A stretch of 64,000 nucleotides of DNA from Isoperla grammatica (taxonomy: Eukaryota; Arthropoda; Insecta; Plecoptera; Perlodidae): NCBI GenBank assembly GCA_945910005.1, contig OX246746.1, positions 17,588,995 to 17,652,994 on the forward strand. Reading direction: 5' to 3'. Within the stretch, counting starts at the first letter, position 1, and every line of letters begins with the position of its first letter. A program made the position numbers and the translations under genes. This document shows, piece by piece, positions 12,801-23,274 of this stretch. Under the pieces are notes generated by a model. It had not been told where the DNA came from. It saw nothing but the letters and a program-made list of their open reading frames with translations, and searched no databases.

Positions 12801-15800
12801 ACAGAACATCAATATTAGGTGTGGTCACTCTCATGAAGAGCAATTTATCAACTAGCAGATATATAGGCCTACAGACACGTGGACCACACAGTCTTAGGTT
12901 AACAGAACATCAATATTAGGTGTGGTCACTCTCATGAAGAGCAACTTATCAACTAGCAGGTATATACAGACACGTGGACCACACAGTCTTAGGTTAACAG
13001 AACATCAATATTATTTCTATGGTTTCTATGCTTCAAAATAATAGGCCCAGCCTTTACAATGATCGGGAAAGAACTGTTTTAGAACACGCACACTGTATTT
13101 TATAAAATGCAGCTGATTTTAATTGTATCTAAAGGCAACTGGTATACCCAATGGATAGATACTTTAAAATGTTAAAAATTCACATCACAAATAAAAAGTA
13201 TGGACAAAGTTGAACACTCACTTTATTTGTACATTGGCAGACTTCTCCAATTGAGCATGGTTTTCGTCAACTTCCTGTGCCAATAGTGAAGCCCGTTCAT
13301 TTGCCTCCATGATGTTCATCTGCAACTTATCTCGTTCACCCAGAACAAGCTCCAGAGAACGTCTGCCCAAACAAGAAATCACTAAATTTAACATACCATA
13401 CTCTATCTAGCAATAAAAAGGATCACACTCTAATAACAACAACTTTGATAAATTAGGGATGGGCAAAAATATCGATTTTATCGATCGATATTCGATATTG
13501 GAAAATATTTACGTTATCGATATTAGGCCTATCGATTACAATAGATAAATACATATATAACTTAAAACCAGCTCCGCCTTCGCGCTAGCCAGAATTGGTA
13601 GAGCGGGGGCGGAAATGACGCTCTTGAGTAGGGCGTCCGTATCAGCGCGTCTGATTAAATCTCTAAACCATTTTCTGGGTTCAACGTCTATTACAGGTCC
13701 CAAAATTCGCCTTTGGCAACCGGGACATCGCCCCAGATCCCGTCCTGTTTTCCTCTGCATTTGACACCGTCAATTTCTAAATTCCCGTATTTTCACATTC
13801 AATAGAGTTGGAAACACACCAACACACACACAACCAGACCATGCAGATTGCTAAGGTTTTTGAATAATCTAAACATACTTAAACTGAAACTATTTAATTG
13901 ATAATGGTTGTTATCCACTTATTATACTATAATTTACAATAGAATCATTGATTGTGGTTTGGAGCATCATGTGAAAACAGTTACAGTAAACCCTGGGTAA
14001 AACGAACTCGGTTAGTGCGAATTCTCAGATAATGCGAATAGTAAGCAAGACCCAGCCCGCGTAAATAGGACACTCAATGTTAAATAAAACGGATATAACG
14101 AATTTCGCATAATATGTAATACGAACTAATTATTTATCCCCTGGATGGTACTCATACATAATGTTCATTGTTTAATACGAACTAATAATCTTGAACCTGC
14201 ACAAACAAAATAATGTGTCCGAGAGTTCAACTCGCAGAGTAGGCGTAAGTATCAAGATTTTTGTCCGCCGAGCATACGTCGTCGCAGGCAGCTACTTGTT
14301 TTGTTGGTGCTTGGTTTTCCCTTCCCTATCCTCCGCCTGCCGGCGCGATCGGATGCGCGCGCCAGCCCTTACAGCTGTTGAGGGGCGTGGCTTGCTCACT
14401 GCAACGTGCCCGCTTAGTCCGCCTACTATGCGCGCACAAAACATCATACCCGCATGCTACTATCCATTGGAAAACATTGATTGTTTGTAGATACGTTTAT
14501 TTTGGCTGGTACTATTGAAATTCGAAGTTTTTGCGATATTACGAATTTTTATATTACGAACTGGCGATTTCTGGGTCCCTTGATGTTCGTATTAACGAGG
14601 GTTTACTGTATTTCCCGCACTTGATATTATGGATATTTTTATTACGCCATCAAAAAGGTAGGCCTTCCTCGTTGAACTCCACATTCTCGGTGGAAATGGA
14701 TGTAATTTTAAATAATAGTAAGTAATTTTAAACTTTACTCCTAGTATCCCTAGGCAATTTGATTTCTTCACAGTATTACTGCAATAGTATTAAGTGGAAA
14801 CAGTGATGTGTGATTTCCACAAAATCTCCTGTGAAAATACTGTATTTTAAAGGTTATGGCAAATTTGCATGAAATGATAAAACACAATTTTTTTGTTTTT
14901 CTTTTACTTTTACAGTTTTTTGCCGACATTTAACCTTCTCCAACAGGATATAAATTATTTTTAAGTGGAAACCCTACGTGAATGTATGAATGACCCAACA
15001 CAGAAACGAGATCAAGTAAGACACTCGCAACTCTTTCAAAGTGTCCGATACATCATTTACGTTAAATTTATAAACTCAGATTCAATAAAGTAAACTAGAA
15101 AAATAATATGCAAGGTAAAAAAAGCTACATTTGGTTGTACTTACTTAGTACTGAGTAATTCCTCTTGACACAGACTAAGTACTGCTTGTAGTAAGGTCTC
15201 TGCCATAGACCAGTCACCATCTGTCTGCAAGTTGAATAATTCGTCTTTCAAGACCGATATTAGCTCGGTAACATCCACTCTGGACTTGGTGAAGCCCAGG
15301 TCTTGGAGGAGAGATAAAGGCTTCTGCACACATGCTGTAGCCCACAATTTAACAACTGTTTCAGCATTCATAGTTCTGAAACAGAAAAAACACTTCTCAG
15401 CTTACCAGTATTATGCTACCATAAATACAGTGGAATCTCGCTCCAACAACTACCGACGCTACAATTCCCGCTCGCAACGGCGATTTATAGGTGTAGGTCC
15501 CTTCTTTCTCCCATTAAAGCACTGTTCAATTTTACGGAGTTAACGTTTACACCTACAGCACAATATATATATATATATATATATATCTTGACCCCGTTTC
15601 CAACATTAATTATCGGGTAGGGGGGAGTAGCGAAGTACTAAATTTCTTTTTCCATTTCTTTTGCCTAGCCCAGGACTCCTGGCTAGCTGGCCGACTGATT
15701 GTACAGCTGGCTGGTCAACTTTAAGAGATTGGAGTCCTGGGGGAGAGTTGTAGGAGAGAGATACACAGCTGCAACATCACTGTCAAAGAGGGAGAGAGCA

Positions 15801-18800
15801 CTAGTCAAGTGGCTAGCAGCAGGCATTCATACTTGGGGAAAGAACTTTTTAATGGAACACGTTCCTTTTTTAGAGAACTTTTTAAGTAGGCCTAATGCAA
15901 TCTTTTTTTGGACAAAGGAACTTTCATTTGAGAAAGTTCATATGTTTGGAGAACTTATTAAAACGCTCTTTATAATGTTGCTTTTACGAGCGAGTGGTTA
16001 ATTTTACGTTCCGCGCCATGCTATTCAGTCTCGTCTTTATCCAATAAATAAAAGTCTGCATTGGACATTATGTTTCGTATTCAAATATTTGGTATGTTAT
16101 TCTCTGATTCCAAGCAATAATAGTTATGCCACCCGCCCCCCCGCTCTACGAGTATGACCCGAGTACGAGTGGGACGTGGGTTAGACGTAGAACCATGATG
16201 ATTGCAGAAGTCGAAAAAGAACCCGAGGAAAATGTGCCGTCTTGGAAAATAAAACAATAAATGCTTGTTTATGAAAAGAATAAAAATCAATGGGAACTTT
16301 TAAAAGGAGCTTGTTCCTTTTTTGGAGGAACTTCATTCTTTTTTTTAAAGCATCTGCATACAGTTACAATAAGGAACTTGAACTTTTTAAAAGTTTCTCT
16401 TTTTAAGTTTGAACTGAATCTTTTACAAATTCCTTTTAAAAAGGAACTTGCCCAAGTATGCCGACATTGCATAAGCTTGTAGCTGGTGGGAACGGGGAGC
16501 CTGAAACGAGGGACACAAAACATTGATCTCGTTTTTTGTGTGTAAGCTTTTTATAATTAACATCTACATAGGTAATTGTACAGATGCAAACTTGCTATAT
16601 ATATATATAAAAAAAAAATGTAACAGCAAGGAAAATACTTGAGCATGGTGGACAGGGAAGAGTGGTGGCAAGACAGAAAAAAGTGGAGATTACTAGTTTC
16701 CTTGCCAACCCAAACGTAGTGTTGGATGTGGCAAGTTACCAAGTGGGAACAGATGATGATGGTGATATGATGATGATGGCTGCATGAACTCGGAAATATT
16801 CACTAACCTGCTATAGATTGGTGCAATTCTGGTGGTGTCGTACATATACCACGAGGCTGAATCTTCACCAGTCGAGTGTTTGACTTGGTCATCATTTGAA
16901 CAGCTACTCGAAATCTCCCAAGCAGCCTGTATGTTTCTATCTACAGGTACATTAGCTCGAACGAGTACTTCAGTATCGTGGGTAAATCCCAAAGGCACAA
17001 AAGCATTATCAGCTAGGCCTACCTCTGTAGCATTCTGATTTTGTGGGTTAGGTACGGTTTTACGTTTTTTTTTCTGAACAACAGCAGGGCTGTTCTTCAA
17101 GAGTACAGTGTCTTCTTTATGGTTGTCTGACAACCCTTGAGGAACCTCTTGGGAAGAATCCAGGGGAGAGCTGCTCCTGCCATATTTCTTTTTACCAAAC
17201 ATCAACTTGGGTGTAGCCTCTTCCTCAGTAAATACCGTTTCCGTGGATGTAGATGCTTGCTCCATCACCGGGCCTGAATTGTAAATTATAATACATTAGG
17301 AGGTCTGTACTTCCTAGGTCCCCAAGTTACGTAATGGTACTGAATGTCTGTAGAGGTAGGCAAATTAATTGATATGAGTGAGACTGACTGAAGAACAGCT
17401 AGGAATAATAATAAAAACAAGAAAATTGAGTAAAGCAGACGGCATATACACTTATATCAATGACGATTGACGAGCAGTCCAGATATCTACTACACCAAAG
17501 GTTCCCAAACTGTGGTCTGCGGACCCCTGGGTCTGCCACTCAGCAGAGGGTCCGCGAAATAGTTTTCCAATTATTTTTCTAAAGCTTAAAAGTTATTAAG
17601 TTTCTTAAGTCTTAGTTAGTCCAAAAATTTAGAAGTACTTAGGCCTAATAAATAGAGGTGTTTGTAAATGGTGTTATGTTTTTTTAAATTTCGTTTATAG
17701 ATTTAATAATTTCGATGTTATGGCGGTGTTATGCTTTTTGGGAGATTTTCTACGGTAAATTTCACCAGAAACATGTTTAAATTAAAAAGAAATTTACATG
17801 TAATTTAATAATTGTATTGTAATTTGTAGTCTGGGAGTCGAATTTCAGCAAAAATAAATCGTTGATCTTTTTAACGAAATCATCATGAAAAAAATATGAG
17901 GTCCCCACGAGTGTGTTGTAATGACGTTTGACGGTAATAATAAATTTACTTTTTTTTTATTTTTATAATATATTAAAAACAATCGATATTTCATGTTATT
18001 TCGCTCTTTAATACAAATGTCGATGTTATGACTGGAAATTGACGGATTTCGCGAATTTTCGCAGTGAAATTTTGACGTTTTTAAAGTGCCTATCAACAGA
18101 TATACACTTTGTTTATCTCCCCCTTCTTTATCAACACTTTTCGCGATTTTGCGGTCCGCGAAAAACAAACACCTCTACTAATAAACATATAAATTAAATA
18201 ATTTAGATTTTATAAACAAAACAACAATTCACAATTCAAACAATTGACATGTTTGTGAGTACCCAATGGTCATTTTGAAAGGTGAATAATATGTTGCTTA
18301 AGATTAATTAAAATAATTATAATGCCCACATTAACTAATTGAAGTATTATTTGCAATTGCATTATTATTATTTATTTATCCAACAACAGAATTTACAATT
18401 CCAGGCACACAATTCCAGGCACACATATTACTATATACATATAGGTACCCTACTTATTTTATTTTGTAATTTGTCTGCGGGAAAAGGGAGGGTGGAAGGT
18501 TGTAGGCCTATAGTAAATAGCATAAAATTTACACAAATGTAGTTTGGGGGTCCGCAAAATGTTAAAAGGTGGCACAAAAGGTCTGCCACAGATAAAAGTT
18601 TGGGAGCCTCTGTACTACACTATATTAACTTAGGTTAGTTTGTCAGTTCCTTGTGCTGACACCCTTATCATCTTATGCCTTTATTATAAAGATGTATACA
18701 AGTTATAGATTTGAAATAAACCTGTGCTAACGTTATTGCATGTATGCATTCAGTTGCTCTGTATTTTCAACCACTGCTATAAGCAAAGCAAATAACATAG

Positions 18801-21800
18801 CCTACAACAGGGATGGCGAACCTTTTTGAGCTTGAGTGCCATTATTTAGGCCTACAAACTATCCAGGCGTGCCAATTTCTCCAAAAAGGCACAGTCAAAT
18901 TTTAACAACGTTTGTTTTATAGCTTTTAGAATAATTAATGTGCTTTGCAGGGAACAAATAGCCACTTAATCAGTTTGTAATGTTGTAATTGTTCCACGTT
19001 ATGCAGCATTCAGGCAAAATCCCGCTGGAGGAGAAATTTTTGTACCCAAAATTCTATAAATTCATTTAAAACGGCTGTGAAGTGTAGTCAATGTCATCCT
19101 GATGCAACATCTTTGACACATTTCTGCGTGCCGCCAGAAAGTCTTCGCGTGCCACTTTTGGCACGCGTGCCATTGGTTCGCCATCCCTGGCCTACAAGAT
19201 TTGTATTATTTTGCCTCTTACATAATAGGGAACTTGCACTTAACTTTCTAATGTGATTTTTAAAATCTGTACACGATATTAACTGATATTATGTCTTTAC
19301 AATTTAAAAATCGAGTCATTCTACCCCTCAAAATAATAGTTTTAGTTGCGTTCACTCTTTTGGCGCGAAAAAACGGCCGCCGCCATGATGAATCGCTAGT
19401 GACGTTACATGATAGTAGTCTGCCGGTGTCGCGCAGTCGACTGCACGCGTTCGCCCACACCGCTCATCGAACATTGTGCACTATGGAGACTAAAACATCT
19501 TCTGGCGCTTATAAGTGGTGCATAGTACCCATGTGTACTAACACAAGTGTAAAGACTCCAGAGAAGATTATTATTGTGTATTTATCAACAACGGGGACGA
19601 ACCCCACAAGTGTGATATAATATATACCTACTAGACTACAGAACATGATAGAAAGAAAACAGTCATTGAACAAAATAAGATACAAAAACACATAGTAAAT
19701 AAAACGTGGACAAGTGAGTAAATGTGTGTGTGTGCGCGTGTGCGTGTGCGTGAGCGTGTTCGTGTGCGTGTTCTGAGTGTATGCGTGAGAGTGTGTGTGT
19801 GCGTGTGTTGTGAGTGTATGTGTGAGCGTGAAGAATTGTTTGTTGGTTTACACGTTGAACAACCCTGTTTGCAAGTTATACATCTTAAAAATTATGTTTT
19901 TAAAAGCACTTAGTTCTAAATGATGGATGTCAATGTCATCTTGCTTCTTGACTGCAGCGTTATAAGTGCACATAAGCCTATTTAAACATGAGTATTTATA
20001 AACATCTATTCTACACTTAGGAGTCAGGAACACGTCACGATTCCGGGTATTTTTGTTGGGTACACGGAAATTAAAATCACTGATTACATTTATATCTACC
20101 ATACCACGTAAGATTTTGAACAAGTATATCAGGTCTGTGATTGTTCGCCTATCTTCCAACGTATTGATGTTGTTTTCACGGTTTGTTTTCCAAAAAACAA
20201 TAAACGACAAAGACAGTGGTTGGAAGCAGCGAGACGAGATGTCAGTAAGAACCCTATATCAATGACATCGATGTTGTTAATTACACACAACATGTATTGC
20301 TGCCAAGATCATTTCAATGTGTTTTATTTTAGATTAGATAATGAACTCAGTCTAGGGATTGGAAGGATAAACGTTTAAGCGTGTAGTGGTGGGTTAGAGG
20401 TTATTAAATTTGTCACAGGGTTAGCAACTGTAATCACAGTATAATGTGCTGTAATTCAAGTTTTAAATAAATAAAGAGGAATATAATAAAAATTGTGATT
20501 TAACATCTGCTTGATCCATAAACTAAGTATTGTTTACATTCACAATGTTTTGGGGGGGGCATCTGTAGGGAGGGGGGAGGGGGAAGTGTCCATGACCCTC
20601 ATTCATCCAAGCTCTCGACTATCAACAAGACTTCAAGTGTCTTCTTTGCAGCTGTGAGGGAGTACAAGGTCAAGGGATCATTTAAGAAGTGTTGGGACTA
20701 CTAAACCAGCTCGATATCGTCACGAAATCTCCCTTGCAAAATGCCACTCAATACGACATGGAATTTCGGGGGTGGGGGGGGGGGGGGGGGGGGGGGCATA
20801 TTACTATGTACATATTTTACATATTATTTAGTATTACAAAATCAATCATGATGGGATTTGGTTTGGACTTCGGAGATAAATAATTAACAAATCGGAATAA
20901 TGACGACAAAATTAATGTATGTATTGTAAGGCACATTGTATTTTATATATAATTTTTTATTGTATAAAATAAATATGATCGTGAGTATAAAAACAACAAA
21001 TTATGTGGTAAGACACTAGGCTAAAAGAAGTCAAGAAAATATGTGTGACTGGCATTATTCTTCACATCCCGTAACTCCGCTCCAGTGAAGTGATCATTTC
21101 CCGCAAAGAAATTCGCCACCATAAAACCATCTATCTGCGGTAAATTTGTGCTGTTGGCCTTTGTAAAGCCTCCGTCTGTCATTTTAGTTCATGCAATACG
21201 AGCTACTGATAACAACACGACGTTGGGCGTGAATGATCGCTCATCATGCACTGAAACACAGCTGTAGCAGTCGCGCGCTCGCAGACCAAACCATCATACT
21301 GCGTCACAGAGGCCGCCGACCAATCAGCGCGCGTTTCTTCGCGGCAAGAGGAAATTCAAATAAATGTGATATTCAATTCATTATTAGACCCGTTCAATAA
21401 TAATTTAAAAAAAAAAAAACTTTTGGAAATGCAATTGTTGGACACCAGACTATAAAACTAAGTACTTGTTACACTAAAAAAAATCGTATGCATGTTCCCT
21501 ATTGATAATGTAGACCTACTGCATTGTATTTTATTATTCACCAACACGAAGGGCATTTTTTTGTACTCTTAGTCGTATTTTATTTATTCATTTAACTCAA
21601 GGCTGCCTCTATTTGCACCCAAGTTGGGTGAGCGCAACATTTACAATGCTATTTTCCCCCAAGTTCTGCGCATGCGCGGGTGTGTCCAGCATTTAAAATG
21701 CTATTTGCACCCAAGTTGTTTTCACCCAAGTTGGGTGTGTCCAACACTTAAAATGCTATTTGCACCCAAATTGTTTTCACCTTAAAATGCTATTTGCACC

Positions 21801-22939
21801 CAAGTTGTTTTCACCCAAGGTGGGTGTGTCCAACACTTAAAATGCTATTTGCACCCAAGTTATTTTCACCCAAGCTGGGTGTGTCGAACACTTAAAATTC
21901 TATTTGCACCCATGTTGTTTTCACCCAAGTTGGGTGTGCCCAACATTTAAATGCTATTTGCACCCAAGTGAACCCCAACTTGGGTGAAAACAACGTGGGT
22001 GCAAATAGCATTTTAAATGTTGGACACACCCAACTTGGGTGCATTTCAAGTGTTTGACACACCCAACTTGGGTGAAAACAACGTGGGTGCAAATAGAATT
22101 TTAAGTGTTGGACACACCCAACTTGGGTGAAACAACTTGGGTGCAAATAGCATTTTAAATGCTGGACACACCCGCGCATGCGCAGAACTTGGGTAAAAAT
22201 AGCATATTAAATGTTGCGCTCACCCAACTTGGGTGCAAATAGCCACTCCGTTAACTCAATGAGTATTTTCATAACATACCAGCAGCCTACTTCCTTGTGT
22301 TTGCTTGTGATGATGCTGGGAATTTTTGTTTCATTTCATTTCAGGCTATTTAGAGGAGGATGAATCGATCAAAATATAATCTTTAGATGAAAAGAACGAA
22401 GACTTGCTTGAAGGGGGGGGGGGGGGGGGGGGGAAGATGAAGACAAGGAAGATTATTTATGGGTCTTTTTATCAACAAAAAGCAATATTAGTAGGTATAT
22501 CAACACAAGATACAATGTTTGTCTATGTAATGTCCCAATATAGCAGTTATTGAACATGATAATTCTTACTGGTAGGCTACATCTGATTAATCATAACTCT
22601 ATTTAATATGTAAAATAATAATAAATTATTCATAGGCCTACCACATGTTGATCTGAATAATGAATAAAAAAAACAATTTTTACCTTGATTCAGAAAATCA
22701 AGAAGGCCAGCACGAAAGACATGAAATGTCACTTGATTGTCAGGATTTTTTCCAAGCAAGCGATCGATCAGCTTGATTCTTCCACGCTCTTCAATTTCCA
22801 GTTTATCACAAAGCTGTTGCAGACCCTGAACACTTAAAGTGCCCTTCTTCTCCTGGTCACAACTTTCAAAAACTGAAAGCAACTGTAGTTCGTACGGATC
22901 AAACTCGTGATCTTCCATGGCATGTCAAGATGGTGCTTA
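9828..22939 (-). CDS. ninein/ninein-like centrosomal protein, N-terminal part (six exons)
   Basis: Coding exons on the minus strand: 22918-22684 (ATG at 22918; a UTR acceptor TTTTGCAG puts the exon edge at 22939), 17273-16808, 15375-15145, 13362-13222, 11104-10789 and 9995-9828. They join in phases 1, 2, 2, 2 and 0 and give 519 codons without a stop. All donors are GT and all acceptors AG. Residues about 7-40 form an EF-hand-like unit with a degenerate loop (DQEKKGTLSVQG). FGKKKYGRSS about 20 codons into the second exon matches the conserved KRYGRRS block after the ninein EF-hand. LWATACVQ...LQDLGF and the ERDKL...EVDENHAQLEK coiled coil match successive ninein and NINL blocks, and RDRNDEL in the last exon matches NINL. 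Ninein family proteins anchor microtubules at the centrosome. The second EF-hand pair of vertebrate ninein is not visible. The remainder of the coiled coil is not seen and should lie beyond the left edge. The choice between ninein and ninein-like is open. Confidence 0.8.
11346..13012. repeat. 17-copy satellite, 95/101-bp units, in a ninein-homologue intron
   Basis: Seventeen head-to-tail copies of a unit beginning GTGTGGTCACTCTCATGAAG and ending TTAACAGAACATCAATATTA. Copies come in two lengths, 101 bp and 95 bp, which differ by exactly the hexamer GGCCTA after TATATA. Later copies mostly contain GACCACAC, the reverse complement of the unit's opening GTGTGGTC, so each unit can fold on itself. 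The earliest copies have GACAACAC instead. The array lies between the exons at 11104 and 13222. Confidence 0.95.
13456..13983. other. isolated hAT-like left end and unassigned sequence
   Basis: TAGGGATGGGCAAAAATATC at about 13454 resembles a hAT terminus, followed by ATCGAT-rich sequence. A matching right end was not found. A 74-codon minus frame at 13536-13760 has no recognised homology and is not called as a gene. Confidence 0.35.
13984..14608. mobile_element. pogo/Tigger-like MITE
   Basis: The ends CAGTAAACCC and GGGTTTACTG are inverted and flanked by TA (13982-13983 and 14609-14610). The interior contains repeated TACGAACTAAT-like and TTACGAA motifs near both ends and no transposase frame. 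It shares the CAGTAAACC terminus with the element at 7560-8853 but a different subterminal sequence, so it is a separate family. It sits in an intron of the ninein homologue. Confidence 0.75.
15828..16460. mobile_element. TIR DNA element, CATACTTGGG family, copy 1
   Basis: Begins CATACTTGGGGAAAGAAC and ends with the inverted CTTGCCCAAGTATG. Inside are several inverted and direct AGGAACTTTTTAAA blocks. A second copy of the family lies at 43164-43836. The flanks (CAGGCATT and CCGACATT) are only loosely similar, so the duplication length is unclear. No coding capacity. Confidence 0.7.
17496..18612. mobile_element. hAT non-autonomous element with perfect 8-bp TSD
   Basis: Termini CAAAGGTTCCCAAACTGTGG and, inverted, CAGAGGCTCCCAAACTTTTA. 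The target duplication TACTACAC is perfect (17488-17495 and 18613-18620). These are hallmarks of the hAT superfamily. It carries a second hAT at 17653-18177. No transposase remains. It lies in the first long intron of the ninein homologue. Confidence 0.85.
17653..18177. mobile_element. hAT element nested in another hAT
   Basis: Termini TAGAGGTGTTTGT and inverted AACAAACACCTCTA, flanked by the perfect 8-bp duplication CTAATAAA (17645-17652 and 18178-18185). It is 525 bp, AT-rich and non-coding. It inserted into the older hAT at 17496-18612. Confidence 0.85.
18808..19189. mobile_element. hAT MITE, CAGGGATGGCGAACC family, copy 1
   Basis: Termini CAGGGATGGCGAACC and GGTTCGCCATCCCTG with a perfect 8-bp target duplication GCCTACAA (18800-18807 and 19190-19197). 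It is 382 bp and non-coding. A second, larger copy is at 27687-28520 in NELFB intron 1. Comparing the two shows GGCCTA presence/absence differences. Confidence 0.9.
19483..19620 (+). pseudogene. THAP-like zinc-finger N-terminus, fragment
   Basis: The ATG at 19483 opens a 45-residue frame containing YKWCIVPMCTNTSVKTPEK. The C-X4-C pair followed by a short Thr-Pro-Glu-Lys stretch is how many invertebrate THAP-like DNA-binding domains begin. The second Cys and the His of the zinc site are not present before the stop, and the frame degenerates after about residue 30, so this is a broken copy or a first exon. Upstream, TTTTGGCGCGAAAA is E2F-site-like and the region is CpG-rich. It lies just inside the left end of the TIR element and points inward. 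Confidence 0.5.
19720..19840. repeat. degenerate (TG)n/(TGTGCG)n tract
   Basis: Imperfect TG/CG dinucleotide repeat with GTGCGTGTG variants, possibly the 3' tail of the antisense LINE fragment that follows. Confidence 0.8.
19848..20210 (-). pseudogene. non-LTR retrotransposon RT C-terminal fragment
   Basis: The minus-strand frame reads LEDRRTITDLIYLFKILRG, then VPNKNTRNRDVF, then YSCLNRLM and ELSAFKNII. This is the conserved C-terminal tail of CR1-like reverse transcriptases (RR..DL..LFKI..G, NTR..D, NR-M). The catalytic core is absent. It lies inside the TIR element at 19226-21504, so it inserted there or was captured. Confidence 0.7.
21021..21182 (-). CDS. small inward-facing ORF at the right end of the TIR element
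   Basis: The ATG at 21182 (minus) opens 53 codons ending at TAG 21021-21023. Residues 14-40 read LPQIDGFMVANFF, then TGAELRDVK. This resembles, from memory, the opening of invertebrate transposon-associated proteins with SWIM/YqaJ-like domains; I could not verify it. Upstream on the minus strand, GCTGATTGGTCGG (a CCAAT box in inverted orientation) and a CpG-rich 120 bp look like a promoter. The frame could be a first exon, but no consensus donor was settled on. Confidence 0.4.
   Translation of the reverse strand: MTDGGFTKANSTNLPQIDGFMVANFFAGNDHFTGAELRDVKNNASHTYFLDFF
21601..22250. mobile_element. foldback element with internal repeats and 9-bp TSD
   Basis: A 650-bp inverted repeat centred near 21965-21985, flanked by the perfect 9-bp duplication TTAACTCAA (21592-21600 and 22251-22259). 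The left arm begins GGCTGCCTCTATTTGCACCC and the right arm ends GGGTGCAAATAGCCACTCCG. Each arm is built of tandem copies of a roughly 60-bp block with the near-palindrome CACCCAAGTTGGGTG and GTGTGTCCAACA. A GCGCATGCGC palindrome lies near both outer ends. Nine-base duplications are typical of Mutator-like elements. No transposase is present. Confidence 0.85.
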
Positions 22940-23274
22940 CTGCAAAATAAATAAATAAGAGAATTAGATATCATTTTGTTTGGAAAACTTGTTAACCAAA
23001 ATTCCACACCAAACTAGCACTAGCCAAAGGTGAAAAATTACTGGTCGTTTAGCCAACTTGCCCACGAGAGTTGTCTAAAATATCCACAACTAACTGTACA
23101 CAACCAACTATACCACATCAAGAACCAACTTTGTTCACAGTCTTAGTATAGCGAGTGTATATAGTGAGTAGGCCTATATAGACTATACATCTAGATAGCC
23201 CTAGTATGAAACTGAAAGTGAACTATCAATTATTGCGGCAGGATCTACACTGCGAAATGCATAATTAATTTCAA
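22940..23274. other. no feature seen upstream of the ninein-homologue start exon
   Basis: AT-rich sequence with no reading frame or repeat identified. It is probably the intron ending at the acceptor next to 22939 on the minus strand. Confidence 0.4.

Larger units (their letters stand above)
19226..21504. mobile_element. two-gene TIR transposon remnant with THAP-like exon
   Basis: The left end AATAGGGAAC and the right end GTTCCCTATT are inverted. Sequence inward of each end matches the two halves of the short element at 34197-34630: on the right the block ATCGTATGCATGTTCCC, on the left the block TTTTGGCGCGAAAAAACGGC with GCCGCCGCCATG. Each end carries a CpG-rich promoter-like stretch followed by a short coding start pointing inward (19483 plus strand; 21182 minus strand). 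The middle holds a LINE fragment and simple repeats. No clear target duplication was found, so the superfamily is unassigned. A THAP-like zinc finger suggests a P-element-like or other THAP-bearing transposon. Confidence 0.6.

Noticed and set aside
11346..13012. Satellite considered as a CRISPR-like repeat-spacer array
   Set aside because: The whole unit is conserved, with no unique spacers.
15424..15560. CAGTGGAATCTCGCTCC as a pogo-like left end
   Set aside because: Preceded by TA, but no inverted partner was found in the following sequence.
22402..22435. Long G run, one of several G/C homopolymers (also 20776, 25637, 26100, 33556, 44338)
   Set aside because: Simple homopolymers with uncertain length; no structure beyond possible quadruplex formation, and prone to sequencing error.
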